From Ustilaginoidea virens (taxonomy: Eukaryota; Ascomycota; Sordariomycetes; Hypocreales; Clavicipitaceae), in assembly GCF_000687475.1 (NCBI RefSeq), contig NC_057320.1, forward strand, positions 2,356,001 through 2,420,000: 64,000 bases of DNA. The letters run 5' to 3'. Below, piece after piece: positions 33,007-46,358 of the stretch (positions are counted from its first letter, which is position 1; each line of letters opens with the position of its first letter). The notes under the pieces are model-generated. The model worked only from the letters and a program-made list of their open reading frames with translations. It did no database searches and was not told where the DNA came from. The position numbers were made by a program, and so were the translations under genes.

Positions 33007-36000
33007 TATTAATCCTCTATTGGAATATATAGAAGAAAACCTCCTTTATACGAATAGCACTCTACTACTAAAGCGAACCTAATATTATAGCGATCTAAGA
33101 ACTTATTACGCCTAGCTATACCCCGCCAAGCCCGAGCCTTAGCAAATATATATTAGCAGCCTATAGCGGATAAGCAGCGATATATATCTATAAGCGGTAT
33201 AATCCCGGCATATAGACTACCGAGAAAGGACCTAACTAGTATAAAATCTACCTCTTTAAAACCGATATTTACTCTATCTACTCTTTAGGCTATAAATATA
33301 ACTAGACTACCCCCCTTATAGACCTTATAAGGCTCCTGCCCTAACCTTAAAGCGTATTCGTTAGGGACTTTAATATATACTATCCCTTATAGGATAGCCT
33401 AGATAGAACTTTATTTAGTATCGATATCCTTTTCGACCTTATAATATAGTAGAGACTTAGCCTAGCAACCCCCTATAGCGAAATTATATAGCGTACGCTA
33501 AGTAAAAGAAATAGCACTATAAACTATACCTAGGTTATATAAAACCTTACTATTAAGTATTTTAGTAATATAGACCTCGCTAGATCCGATTATATCCTAT
33601 AGCTTATCTATATTAATACCGGCAACTTATAAGCCGCTAAAGCCTATCCGAAAAATAGCTAGAAATCCCTCAATTAATACCTCACTTAGGCAGAAGCTAA
33701 AAACCGCCTTATGCCTGCTATTACTATAGCCCTGCTTAACTCTTCTAAAGAAATAGATATATATACCGAATAGCTTACTTACTAACTCTAAAAAATTGCG
33801 GATATTATAGCCCTAAAGAAAACCCCTAGAGCCCCCGCTATAGAACTATAGTAGAATAACCGTATAAAAATAGCTACTATCGCCGCGAAGAAAGCATACT
33901 AGAAGTAGGTAGTATGCCATACCCCTAAAAACTATAGGGCCGCCTAAGATGCAGGAGCTATTTAAACCCGGGTTATATAAGAAGAGCGATAATACTCCTA
34001 GAGAGAGGCATTAAGGAAAGCTATAGTATAGAATGCAGACCTTTAGTCCCTAGAATAATAGGCTAGACTATATAGCAGCCTCCCCCCCGAGTCTAGGGAG
34101 ATCCTACTACTTAAATACGCTAGCCCCAGCTACCTTTTAGCAACTATATATAGTAAAAAAGTATAGGTCTTCGCTTAATATTTCTTTTTTTAGTCCTATA
34201 TAATATTTAAGGATATATTAGACCCGACCTTCCCCTAACTCGCTAATATAGAGTTCCTACTATATAAGAGATTTATATACGAAGAGGTTTATACCGCCTT
34301 TTACTATATAGCTAGTTAGAAGGCCCTTAGACTAGATAGGCTACCTATAGGATTCCTTAAGATATATAGCCCCCCCTTAATTATAGCTTTTACCTATCTT
34401 CTTAATAAGTCCTATCGCACTAGGTATTACCTAGCTTAATTCCGGGAGGCCTATATAGTTATACTAAAAAAGCCGGGAAAGAAACTAGAGGAATACTCTA
34501 AAGCAAGAGGCTAGAGACCGATATCTTTATTTAATTTAACTAATAAAGTCTTAAAAGCCGCAATAGTGTATTAGCTTACTATTGCCCTTAAGGAGGGCAA
34601 TTTACTCCTAGACCTTTAAATAGGAAATAGAGCTAATCGTTTTATAGATATAGCCTTTAGTACTCTTATAAAAATAGTTCATATAGTATAGCATTATAGC
34701 GGGATCGCCTCGCTCTTCTAGCTTAATATATCTATAGCCTTTAATATAGTAAATTATATTTAATTTACCTACCTACTTTTAGAAAAGGGATTGCTACTAT
34801 AAATTGCAGTATAAGTCTATAGCTTTACCGACTCTTATATAGTATAAATTCACTTTAAGGGTAAATTAATTAATAACCTACCTATTACTACTAAGATCTT
34901 ATAAAGGTCTTTTCTTTCCTTTATCCTCTTCCTAGTCTATATCGTACTACTCTATAAAAGGCTTAAAGAAGTAATTTCTACTATTACCCTAGGGTTCGCA
35001 AATAATATTAATATTATAATATATAAGAGGAGTATAGGGGAGACCTAGACCCTACTCGAAAAGGTATAGATAATCTATAAAGAGTAGTCTAAATAAGCTA
35101 GGCTTAATTTCAACCTAAAGAAGAGTAAGCTTATCTATTTTATATACGCCTATAAGGCAGATAAGATATTAGTCTAACTTAAGATTATAACGATTTAGCT
35201 AAAGTAGTATGCCTATTTCCTAGGGGTTAAGATCTACTGAAAACTTTAGTGGTGTAAATACTGTATAAAAATAGCTAAAAAGCTTAAGTAGTAGCGACTC
35301 GCCCTTACGGCGATAGCGGCCTCTATATAGGGATATTAATATAGGGAGGCCTAATTAGTCTATATATAGGTTATTCGTACTACTATTGCCTTTAGTATAG
35401 GAGTTTAGTATACCCCTACTGCTTTTAGCGGGATAGCGAAAGGTATTATAAAATTACTAACTATAGAATAATTATTTTACTTTTAAATTATTATTAGGGC
35501 CTTTAAGGCTATACCGATAGATATCCTTAAGACTAAGGCAATTATACTACCTATCGATTTATACCTAAACTATATTTATTAGTAATTTTTAGAAAGGATA
35601 GTAAAGATTAAGATAGCTAAGCGAATTAACCGCGCCTCTACCGCAGTAATAGCGATATTCTAATACTATTAGTAGAGCGATTATAAAAGACCTTAGATAT
35701 ATATCCTATTTTTAGAACTCGACCTATAGTAGCTAATAGCCGAGGAATACCTAGTAAAAGAGTAGCTTACTAAATAGTCTAAATATTAAGCTATTATAAG
35801 AGCGAGATAGCGGCAATATAAGCCTATAGCGGCAGAGAGGGCCCTAGACTTTTAATTTATAGCTATAATAATTTAGCTTTATAATAGCCTCCTTAAATAT
35901 AAATTGGCTATACTTACCTAGCTTTATATAAAAAAGATCGGATTAAACTCCTTCCTCTATTAGCACTAAGTCCCTATTATGCCTTTGCCTTTCTGCTAAT

Positions 36001-36341
36001 ATAGGGAGGCCCCTAAAGACTATTATTACCTAATCCTCTCTTGCCTAAAATATAGATAATAGCGCTAATAGCTATATAGGACTAGCCTAAGCCTCTTCTG
36101 AGACCGCTAAGGGATCTCTATTGCTTTTAATAAGCTAAGCTTTACCTACCGATTTATATATTAGATCCTTAGCCTCGACTACTTCAACTAGTTCTAGCTC
36201 GCTTAATCGCTCTAGCGACCCGCCTTTATAGAGGCACTAGGCCGACCCCGACCGCCCGATACTACCCCTAATACCTAATAATAATATCCTAATACAGGAG
36301 AGAGGAGATATAGTAGGCGGATAAACATAATCAATTCTTAG
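32970..36341 (+). pseudogene. LINE L1 ORF2 (endonuclease-reverse transcriptase)
   Basis: Frame 3, slightly overlapping the end of ORF1; the start is approximate. Exonuclease-endonuclease-phosphatase domain first (ILYWNI, NIIAIQE near 33080, VRDFNIYYPL near 33355, where the usual GDFN Gly reads Arg). RT about 34400-35250 with RPISLFNLTNKVLKA and FANN at 34995-35006 instead of FADD. A post-RT region ends in a Cys-poor remnant of the terminal CCHC segment (KIGLNSFLYQH near 35930). I see no RNase H domain between them. Stops at most Gln codons. The enzyme would nick target DNA and copy the LINE RNA from the nick. Confidence 0.88.
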
Positions 36342-37909
36342 CTACTCTAAAGCTATAATATTAATATTAGAGCCCCCTCCCCCCCCCTTTCCCCCTCTCC
36401 TGCCGGCCCCTATAGTAGCCCCCCTTTTTTCTCCCCCCTCTCCTTCTCCCCCTCTACCGCCCTCTTTTACCCTTAAGAGACGAATAGCTCTAATACGGCC
36501 TAAATACCCTCTAATGCCTCTACCTTATGCTCCTTAAGGTCTAGCGCTTCCTAAGTCATCCTAGGAGCGATACTCCCCCCTATTACTATTACTACTACTA
36601 CTACCTTCCCCCTATTATAGGCAATCGACACCTGCCGCGCCTTTAACTAGAGGGTATAATAGTTATCGACCTATCTATATTAGTACCTATCCTATATAAT
36701 CCCTATACTTTATATATACCTCCCCCCCTACGGCTAGCACTTTTTAGGCACCTAAGAGGGCGTAAATAGACTTTTAGTTTTTAGGAGTTTATTTAAAAGG
36801 TCGGTAGGTCTTCCCTACTATAATATATATAAAATACGCCGCCCTAGGCCCTATATGGCACTATACTATATTACTATCGTTTGAATATTAATCGGATTAG
36901 GGTTTAATCGGTCGGGTCTTACCTTATTAAGAGTAGTAATAATATTTAGGGTCTTTAGCTCGCATTAGGTAAAGATTATAAGGCTAGCCTTATAGCTCGC
37001 TAGGCTAATAATAATAGGTTAGTAATGCTAGCACGGCGGGAGCAGGCAGTACTTACCCCCTTATTTAAAGATACCGACTTTTTCGGCATACTACTACTAT
37101 TATTATTATTGCTATTGCTATAGCTATTACTATTACTACTATTGCTGCTACTGATGCTATTGCTGCTGCTATTGCCGATGCTAATACTGCTACTATTATT
37201 ACCGCCCTACCGTATAGATTAGCATTATCCTTATAGTACTAGAGAACGGGGCTTAAGGGGATTATATATAGAAAAATAATAGCTATATAGAAAAGAAGAA
37301 AAAGGGATTAAAAAGTCGGAGGGCACTTATACCTTTATATTTTCGCCCGATTAGAGGCCCTTACGCCCTCTCTTTATATTTAGCTTACCCTAACCCCCGA
37401 TCTAATACTGCTTACCTTCCACTAAGCACCCCTCCTATAGCCAATTCGCCGCCGATATGGCCCTAATAATAGAAAGTTCCTTTACTCTTACTCTAATGCC
37501 CCCGCGCGATATATATACCGTATAGCCGGCGCATATACTACGCAGCCGGTACTACCCCGCTTATATAACCTCTACTTTACTTTCGATTTATAGTATACCG
37601 ACCTAAGACCACCCCTCCCCTATAGATATTAGACTTACCTTTTTCTGGACCCACTTTCTCTAGATCGCTCTCGCACTCTTCCCGGCACTACTACTAGGTA
37701 CGATCCTAAGCGATAGCGCACCTACCTTCCCTATATGCTAGAAACCCATCGGCCCCCCTAGGGGCCCGACTCCCTAGTCGTTATAATTATACTAGTAGGA
37801 AAGGTTTTCCCCCCAGACCTCGGGTTTTTCCCTTCCGGATTATTTGCCGGAGTATTAGATAGGCAATTCTAGCTTAGAATAGCCCCCTAGAGTAATTTAA
37901 TAATAATAA
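36342..37909 (+). other. 3' UTR and tail of LINE L1
   Basis: Noncoding, C-rich at 36370-36480. Short CTACTATTATT/GCTATTGCTGCT microsatellite at 37085-37200, a conserved block GGGCCCGACTCCCTAGTCG near 37765, then TAATTTAATAATAATAA. L2 and L3 share the last 300 bases, as expected for a region recognised by the RT. Confidence 0.8.
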
Positions 37910-38621
37910 ATAAAAGCAGAGCCTTACTGGCTAGCTAGATGGCACAAGACTGTCTGCGACCTGTGAACTAATCTTAATATAAATACTAGATTTTTCACCA
38001 AGTCCTAAGACTATACAAGTACTATAAAGCAAGGCAAGTGTAAAGGCAAGGCAAATATAAGATAACTAGAAAACGCAGGGAAGGTAAGAAGTTAAGAGGC
38101 ATATAGTGCATTAATAGACTCGATTGTGCTGCTCTTCTACTATTTAGAAAGAAGGGGGAAAGCTATCCTATATATACATAAAGGAGGGGTAGGCCCAGGC
38201 ATCTAAGGTAGCCAGTAAAAAAGCTCCTCGTAATGCTCGCTTTGCCACGTATATAATACGTCAACAGCCCCACTATATCGGGCCTTTTTAACCACCCTAA
38301 CCACCGCACTAGTAACTAGCCACCACGCTAGTGACTACCCACCATACTAGTAGACTACCCACTACACTAGTGGACTAGCCACCACGCTAGTAGACCTACT
38401 ACGCTAATTTAGCAATGCCACACCTTTTTAACAAGGCCTACCTTAAGGCCTACCTTACTTGATATACAGTAAATAATCCACTGAAAATCCTTAAGGTAAA
38501 AGGCAAGGGCCTGGGTTGGTAAGACCACCGTAAGTCTAAGAGACGGTATAAGGGCCAGAAAGTTAGTAGACCAGTAGGGCATTAGGCCAGCAGCCTAGTA
38601 GGCTACTATAGGATTTTAACA

Positions 38622-38742
38622 CCCCCTCTGATTAGCTACTGTAGTATTAAGCTAATCGTCGTATAAAGGATAGGAAAGGAAAATGCAATAAAAGTGCTAA
38701 GGAAAAAGCATAAGAAAAAACCTTAGTAAAAGTTAGTATAAG
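38622..38742 (-). promoter_or_regulatory. Copia D1 polypurine tract and 3' UTR
   Basis: CCCCCTCT at 38622-38629 is the complement of AGAGGGGG, directly against the 3' LTR; the rest up to the stop at 38743 is noncoding. Confidence 0.8.
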
Positions 38743-39697
38743 TTAGCAGGCCCTAAGACCTAGTAACTCGCGGAACCTAGTAAATTTAGGGCCCGGCAGT
38801 GGCTTCGTAAGACCGTCAGCAGGCATACTATTAGTAGGTAAGTAGGTAATTTTAACCAAGCCCAACTGGGCTTGCTCCCTAATATACCGGAATTTTAATA
38901 GCGTATACTTAGTGCGAGCATGCTAATTAAGGTCATTAGAATTCGAAATAGAGCCCTAATTATCGCAGTATAACGGTATAGGGCATAAAATATCAGTTTC
39001 CAGCTCCTTACAAAGGTTAGAAAGCCACTATACCTCACGGATAGTCTCAAATAATGCATCAGATTCAGCTTCTAAAGTAGATAGTACTACTAAAGAGGCT
39101 CGCTTGGAACGCCAGCTAATAGGACTACTATTAATAATAGTCAAGAAGCCTCCAGTAGATTTAGAGGTTTCTTTACAGCCAGCAAAGTCGCTATCAGAAT
39201 AAGCGGCTATAATAGGCTATTGGTTGCCTTTAGTAAAGCAAATAGCTTGGTTCTCAGTGCCTTTAAGGTAGCTAAAGCTGCCTTTTGCAGCATTTAAATG
39301 CATATTAGTTGCCTTAGATATAAACCGAGAGAGTTATTAAGTAGGAAATGCTAGATCAGGTCTAGTCATCATCATAAGCCATATTATAGTGCCAGTAAGG
39401 CTCTAATAAAGGCTTTGATTAGTAGGGCTAAGGTCTTTTCCACTAGATTCATTTAGAACCCCTGGTAGTAGTGGAATTAGCTGAGGTTTAATATCCTATA
39501 AGCCAAATTTAGCTAGAACCTCTGCTATAAATTGGGCTTAGTGTAGCCATAATAGACCTTCCTTCCTATTTTATATAATTTATACGCCTAGGAAGAAGGA
39601 AGCCGGACCGCGGTCTTCTATAGTATAGACCTTATGAAATTTCCTTTTTAGCTAGTTAATATAAGTTATATTTAGACCAACTAATAGGCAATCGTCA
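38743..39697 (-). pseudogene. Copia D1 gag-pol, 3' segment: end of RT and RNase H
   Basis: Minus frame from the L2 insertion site to the stop at 38743-38745. Starts right after the RT active-site codons (VGLN, then IEDRGPASFFLGV near 39600) and ends with RNase H, MPADGLTKPLPGPKF near 38790-38830. Relatively few stops. Collinear with Copia A 5500-6453. Confidence 0.88.
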
Positions 39698-39923
39698 CAT
39701 ACCAGTTGACCTCTATTGACTGCTACCGCCTAGGGTACTATAAATAAAGCACCTTAATAGAGGGTTAAAAACTCTTCGCGATTTCGCCCGCACCTAGGTA
39801 GCGGCACGGAACCGCCTCTAAAATTAATTCTAATAATCTTAATCGCTTCCTCTCGTCTATTTACCCCCCTCGCCTATAGCGCATCGCGTCTAGGGAGTGG
39901 GCGCGGCAGGCGCGAATAAAGTA

Positions 39924-41453
39924 ATAGATATCAATAGAGGGAATAAAAGCGGCATTATATATAGCCGCTATAACCCTACCACTATAATCGCGAATAGTAT
40001 GCAGTATAACCAGACCAAAACCGAGCCTGCCTAAAAGCGGAAGCGACCTACTGCCGTTATAATTAAAGAATCGATAAAAGAGCTCTAGGATTATATCCCC
40101 CTAGTAGTACTAAGATAAGTGCGAGAAATTATAGAAACTATAGCCGATACAGCCTATAGTGAGGCTACCTTAGACCCTATTGGCACCCTTACCGATATAA
40201 TTTTAAAGACTATCGAAAAAGCTATTAAATCGGCCCTTTAGGATATCCTAAAATAAGCGCCGGCTACCACCTAGGTAAATATCGCGGCATAAGGATACGC
40301 CGCTACTATTATACCACCCTAATATACTATCGCTCCCCTTCTAGTCCTACTATATATCTATAGGGAAATTTTGATTAAAGGCAATAGTATTAGTAAGGTC
40401 TTACGTAATTGAATACCGGTCGAAATTATAGATACCGTTAATAGAGCTACTACTAGGAATACCACGGTCGCGGCATATAGGCTATATAGCGGCGATACTA
40501 TCGTCACCTTTATAGAAGAAGCAGCAAAAAGTCTTATCGCCGATACGACCTAGGTCTAACCTGCTTTTAGGCAGGAGGTAGAATTAAACCGACGCTCATT
40601 CAGCCTTATTATTAAGAATTTCCCTACTAGCTATATAGCGAATATTATAACTAAAGAAATCTACTGAAACCTTACTAAAGCAAATAGAGAAGGCTTTATT
40701 AGAGCCTCCCCCTGCCGCCTATATAAGACCGCTATATATACGCTTTTAATTATAGGCGTAAACTCTATTGACTTTACTAATAAGCTCTATAAGTCTAGTA
40801 TTATCTACTAGGCAGAGATATTCGAAGCTGAACCTTATAATAACGCCCTATACCCTAAATAGTGCTATAACTACTTTAAGTTTAGATATATTGCGGCCTA
40901 CTATGTAGCGGCCCTATAGTACGGCCGATATAGCGTGGAAAAGCACTTAGAAAAGGAGTAGGCCTATTTAATAGTCTCCTATAGATAAAGGGAATTATAT
41001 CTTAACTATAAAGGCCTATACCTAGTATAGTCCTGCCTCTATAGAACCTTAAATAAGTAATAAGAGTTAGCTAGGAATTCTTATATTAGCCGACCTAGGC
41101 TCTTTATAGCGCCTCCTATAATATCTATAAATACTACTCCTATTATAGAATAAAATTAATATAAAATAGCTAGCGCTTTACCCTTAAAGGAACTAATTAA
41201 GCATATTATCTTAAAAGGATCCTCCCTATATAAATATAGCCGCTGCCCTAGCCGAAGGGGCTCTATCTCTAGAGGAATATTTAATACTAGACTAAACCAT
41301 ACCTTTACCGCATTCTTATAACTGGTCCTAATGCTAGGATAGATTAGGACCCTATTAGCCCTAGAGTCTGCACTTACTCCAGCCCTAACCTCTGCCTCTA
41401 CTATAACTACTAATATACCGCCGCCACTAACCCCTATATACCTATCCGTATAA
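39924..41453 (+). pseudogene. LINE L2 ORF1
   Basis: 509 codons from ATA 39924 to TAA 41451, exactly the L1 length. Start codon also lost by G-to-A. The zinc-knuckle region near 40860-40940 is more damaged than in L1 (Cys to Tyr). Role as for L1 ORF1. Confidence 0.85.
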
Positions 41454-44400
41454 TATTAATCCTCTATTAAAATATATAAAAGAAAACCTCCCTTATATAA
41501 ATAGTATTTTACTACTAAAGCGAACCTAACGTTATAGCGATCTAAGAACCTACTATACCTAGCTATATCCTGCCGAGCCCGAGCTTTAGTAAGTATATAT
41601 TAATAGCCTATAGCAGACGAGCAGTAATATATATTTATAAGCGGTATAGTCCTAGTATATAGACTATTAAGAAAGGACCTAACTAATATAAGGTCTGCCT
41701 CTTTAAAACCGATATTTACTCTATCTACTCTTTAGGCTATAAATATAATTAGACTACCCCCCTTATAGACCTTATAAGGCTCCCGCCCCAACCCTAAAGT
41801 ATATTTATTAGGGACTTTAATATATACTATCCCTTATAGGATAGCCTAAATAGAACCTTACCTAATATTAATACCCTTTTCGACCTTACGATATAATAAA
41901 GACTTAGCCTAACGACCCCCTATAGCGAAATCATATAATAAGCACTAAATAAAAGAAATAGCACTATAGACTATACCTAGGTTATATAAGACCTTACTAT
42001 TAAGTACCTTAGTAATATAGACCTCGCCGGGTCCGACTATATTTTATAGCTTATCCGTATCGATATTAGCAATCTATAAGCTGCTAAAGCCTACCCGAAA
42101 AATAGCTAGAAATCCCTTAACTAATACCTTACTTAAGCAGAAGCTAAAAACCGCCTTATACCTGCCGCTACTATAGCCCTACTTAGCTCTCCTAAAGAAA
42201 TAGATATATATACTAAATAGCTTACTTACTAACTCCAAAAAATTATAGATATTACGGCCCTAAAGAAAACCCCTAGAGTCCCCGCTATAGAACTATAGTA
42301 GAATAACTATATAAAAATAGCCGCTATCGCTATAAAGAAAGTATACCAGAAGTAGGCAGTATATTATACCCCTAAAAACTATAGGGCCGCTTAAGATATA
42401 AAAGCTATCTAAACCTAGGTTGTATAAGAAGAGCGATAATACTTCTAAAGAGAGGCATTAAGGAAAGCTATAGTATAGAATATAGACCTTTAGTCCCTAG
42501 AATAATAGGCTAAACTATATAGCGGCCTCTCCCCTGAGTCTAAAGAGATCCTACTACTTAAATGTACTAGCCCTAGCTACCTTTTAGCAACTATATATAG
42601 CGAAAAAGTATAGGTCCTTACTTAATATTTCTTCTTTTAATCCTATATAATATTTAAGGATATATTAGACCTAATTTTCCCTTAACTCGCTAATATAAAA
42701 TTCCCACTATATAAGAGATTTATATATAAAGAGGTCTATACCGCCCTTTACTATATAGCCAGCTAAAAGGCCCCTAGACTAAATAAGCTACCTACGGGAT
42801 TCCTTAAGGTATATAGCCCCCCCTTAATTATAGCTCTTACCTACCTTCTCAATAAGTCCTACCGTATTAAGTACTACCCGGCTTAGTTCTGGGAGGCCTA
42901 TATAGTTATATTAAAAAAGCTGGGAAAAAAACTAAAAGAATATTCTAAAGTAGGAGGCTAAAGATTAATATCCTTATTTAACCTAACTAATAAAATCTTA
43001 AAAGCTATAGTAGTGCGCTGGCTTACTGCCGCCTTTAAGGAGGGCAACCTACTCCTAGACCTTTAGATAGGAAATAGAGCCAATTATTCTATAGATATAG
43101 CCTTTAGTACTCTTATAGAAATAGTTCGCACGGTATAGTACTATAGTAGGATCGCCTTACTCCTCTAGCTTAATATATCTATAGCTTTTAATATAATAAA
43201 TTATATTCGATTTACCTACCTACTTTTAGAAAAGGGATTACCGCTATAGATTGCAGTATAAGTCCGCAGCTTTACTAACTTTTATATAATGCGAATTCAC
43301 TTTAAGGGCAAATTAACTAATAACCTACCTATTACCGCTAGGGTCCTATAAGGGTCCCTTTTCTTCCTTATCCTCTTCTTAGTCTATATTATACTACTCT
43401 ATAAGAGGCTTAAAGAAATAGCCTCTATTATTACCCTAAGGTTCGTAAATAATACTAATATTATAGTATATAGGAGGAGTATAAAGGAGACCTAGACCCT
43501 ACTTAAAAAGGCATAAATAATTTATAAAGAGTAGTCTAAATAAGCTAGGCTTAATTTTAACTTAGGGAAGAGTAAGCTTATCTATTTTATATACGCTTAT
43601 AAGGCAAACGAGATACTAGTCCGACTTAGGACCGTAATAATTCAGCTAAAGTAGCATACCTATTTTCTAAAGGTTAAAATCCACTAAAAACTTTAATAGC
43701 GTAAATACTATATAAAAATAGCTAAAAAGCTCGAGCGGTAGTAACTCACCCTTATAGCAATAGCGGCCTCTATATAGGGATATTAATATAGGGAGGCCCG
43801 ATTAGTTTATATATAGGTTATTTGCATTACTATCGCCTTTAGCGCAAAAGTTTAATATACCCCTACCGCCCCTAGTAGGGTAGCGAAAGGTATCGCAAAA
43901 TTACTAACTATAAAATAATTATCTTACCTTTAAATTATTACTAAGGCCTTTAAGGCTATACTAATAGATATCCTTAAGACTAAAGCAGTTATACTACCTA
44001 TCGACTTATATCTAAACTATATCTATTAATAATTCTTAAAAAGGATAATAAAGACTAAGATAGCTAAGCGAATTAACCGCGCCTCTACCGCAATAGTAGT
44101 AATACTCTAATACTATCGGCGGAGTAATTATAAAAGACCCTAAATATATATCCTATTCCTAGAATTCGACCTATAGTAGCTAATAGCTAAAGAATACCTA
44201 GTAAAAGAGTGGCTTATTAGGTAGTCTAAATATTAAGCTGCTATAAAAGCGAGATAGTAGTAGTATAAGCCTATAGCGGCAGAAAGGGCCCTAGACTTCT
44301 AATCTATAGCTATAATAATTCAGCTTTATAATAGCCTCCTTAAATATAAATCGGCCGTACTTACCTAGCTTTATATAGAAAAGATTAGATTAAACTCCTT

Positions 44401-44788
44401 CTTCTACTAATACTAAATCCCTACTATACCTTTGCCTCTCTGCTAATATAGGGAGGCCCCTAAAGACTATTATTACCTAATCCTCTTTTGCCTAAAATAT
44501 AAATAATAGCGCTAATAGCTATACGGGACCGGCCTAAGCCTCTTCTAAAACTACTAAAAGATCTCTATTACCCTTAATAAGCTAAGCCTTACCTACTGAT
44601 TTATACACTAGATCTTTAGCCTTAACCGCCTTAATTAGTTCTAGCTCGCTTAATCGCTTTAGCAACCCGCCCCTATAAAAGCACTAGGCCGACCCTAACT
44701 GCTTAATACCGCCCCTAATATCTAATAATAATATCCCGACGCAAAAGAGAGGAGATATAATAGGTAGATAAATATAATTAATTCTTAG
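41417..44788 (+). pseudogene. LINE L2 ORF2 (endonuclease-reverse transcriptase)
   Basis: Same frame relations and length as L1 ORF2 (TAG at 44786). RT motif reads FVNN at 43442-43453, so both catalytic Asp codons are Asn codons, as in L1. The endonuclease remnant carries VRDFN-like residues near 41805. More stop codons than L1. No indel relative to L1 over 3.4 kb. Confidence 0.86.
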
Positions 44789-46358
44789 CTATTTTAAAGC
44801 TATAATATTAATATTAGAGCCCCCCTTCCCCCCCCCCTCCCCCTCCCCTATTAGCCCTTATAATAGCCCCCCCTCCCTCTCCCCCCTCTCCCCCTCCCCC
44901 TCTACCGCCCTCTTCTACCCCTAAAAGATAAATAGCTCTAATATAGCCTAAATACCCTTTAATACTTCTACTTTATACTCTTTAAAGTCTAATACCTCTT
45001 AGGTTACCCTAAGAGTAATATTCCCCCTTACTACTATTACCGCTACTACTACCTTCCCCCTACTATAGGCAGTTAATACTTACCGCGCCTTTAACTAGAG
45101 GGCGTAATAGTTATCGACCTATCTATATTAGTACCTATCCTATATAATCCCTATACCTTATATATATCTCCCCCCCTATAGCTAGTACCTCTTAGGCACC
45201 TAAGAGGGTATAAATAGACTTCTAGTTCTTAAGAGTCTATTTAAAGAGTTAATAGGTCTTCCCTACTATAGTATATACAAAATATACCGCCTTAGGCTCT
45301 ATATAGTATTACGCTATATTACTATTATTCGAATGCTAATCGGATTAAAGTTTAATCGGTTAAGTCTTATCTTATTAAAAGTAGTAATAATATTCAGAGT
45401 CTTTGGCTTATATTAGGTAAAGGTCGTAAGGCCAGCCTTATAGCTTACTAGGCTAATAATAATAGGTTAGTAATACTAGCACAGTAGGAGTAGGTAGTAC
45501 CTACCCCTTTATCTAAAGATACCGACTTTTTCGGCATACTACTACTATTATTATTATTACTATTGCTATAGCTATTGCTACTGCTGCTATTACTGCTACT
45601 AATACTATTGCTGCTGCTATCGCTAATGCTAATACTGCTACTATTATTACCGCCCTACCGCATAGGTTAGTATTATCCCTATAGCGCTAGAGAACGGGGC
45701 TTAAAGGGATTATATATAGAAAAATAATAGCTATATAGAAAGGAAGAAAAAGGGATTAAAAAGTTAGAGGGCACTTATACCTTTATATCTTCGCCTGATT
45801 AAAAGCCCTTATGCCCTCTCTTTATATTTAGCTTACCCTAACCCCTAACCCGATATTACTTGCTTTCTACTAAATACCCCCCCTGTAGCCGATTCGCTGC
45901 TAATATAGCCCCAATAATAGAAAATTCCCTTACTCTTGCTCTAATACCCCCGCGCGATATGCATACCGTATAGCTAGTATATATATTGCGCAGCCGGCGC
46001 TACTCCGCTTGTATAACCTCTACTTTACTTTCGATTTATAATATACCAACCCGGGACCACCCCTCCCCTATAGATATTAAACCTACCTTTTTCTAGACCT
46101 ACTTTCTTTAGATCGCTTTTACACCCTTCTTAGTATTGCTATTAGGTACGATCCTAAGCAATAGTATACCTACCTTCCTTATATACTGGAAACCCGTCGG
46201 CCCCCCTAGGGGCCCGACTCCCCAGTCGTTATAATTATACTAGTAGGAAGGGTTTTCCCCCCAGACCTTAGGTTTTTCCCTTCTGGATTATTTGCCGGAG
46301 TACTAAATAGGCAATTCTAGCTTAGAATAGCCCCCTAGAGTAATTTAATAATAATAAT
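44789..46358 (+). other. 3' UTR and tail of LINE L2
   Basis: Collinear with the L1 3' UTR: C-rich tract 44820-44920, microsatellite 45535-45650, conserved GGCCCGACTCCCCAGTCG near 46210, then the TAA repeats. Confidence 0.8.

Larger units (their letters stand above)
31297..37909 (+). mobile_element. LINE L1: complete-looking Tad1-like non-LTR element
   Basis: 6.6 kb with ORF1 (zinc-knuckle Gag-like), ORF2 (endonuclease and RT), a long 3' UTR with CTA/TTA microsatellites and a (TAA)n tail. Flanked by the 14-bp duplication ATAAAAGCAGAGCC. Matches L2 without net indel across both ORFs (constant offset 8447). The first ~28 bases differ from L2. Two ORFs with a CCHC ORF1 suggest the Tad1 clade of fungi. 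Confidence 0.93.
31261..38621 (-). repeat. Copia D1 3' LTR, split by LINE L1
   Basis: Pieces 31261-31296 and 37924-38621; the 14-bp L1 duplication ATAAAAGCAGAGCC lies at 31283-31296 and 37910-37923. In element sense it runs TGTTAAAATCC...TTGCAATA. Contains a minisatellite at about 38290-38400. Confidence 0.93.
39698..46358 (+). mobile_element. LINE L2: complete-looking Tad1-like element inside Copia D1 RT
   Basis: Same family as L1, 6.66 kb, flanked by AATAGGCAATCGTCA at 39683-39697 and 46359-46373, ends in (TAA)n. The target lies in the Y-I-DD active-site codons of the D1 RT (minus strand). Its first ~75 bases (39698 to about 39770) are absent from L1; homology begins at ACTCTTCGCG. Heavily mutated. 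Confidence 0.93.
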
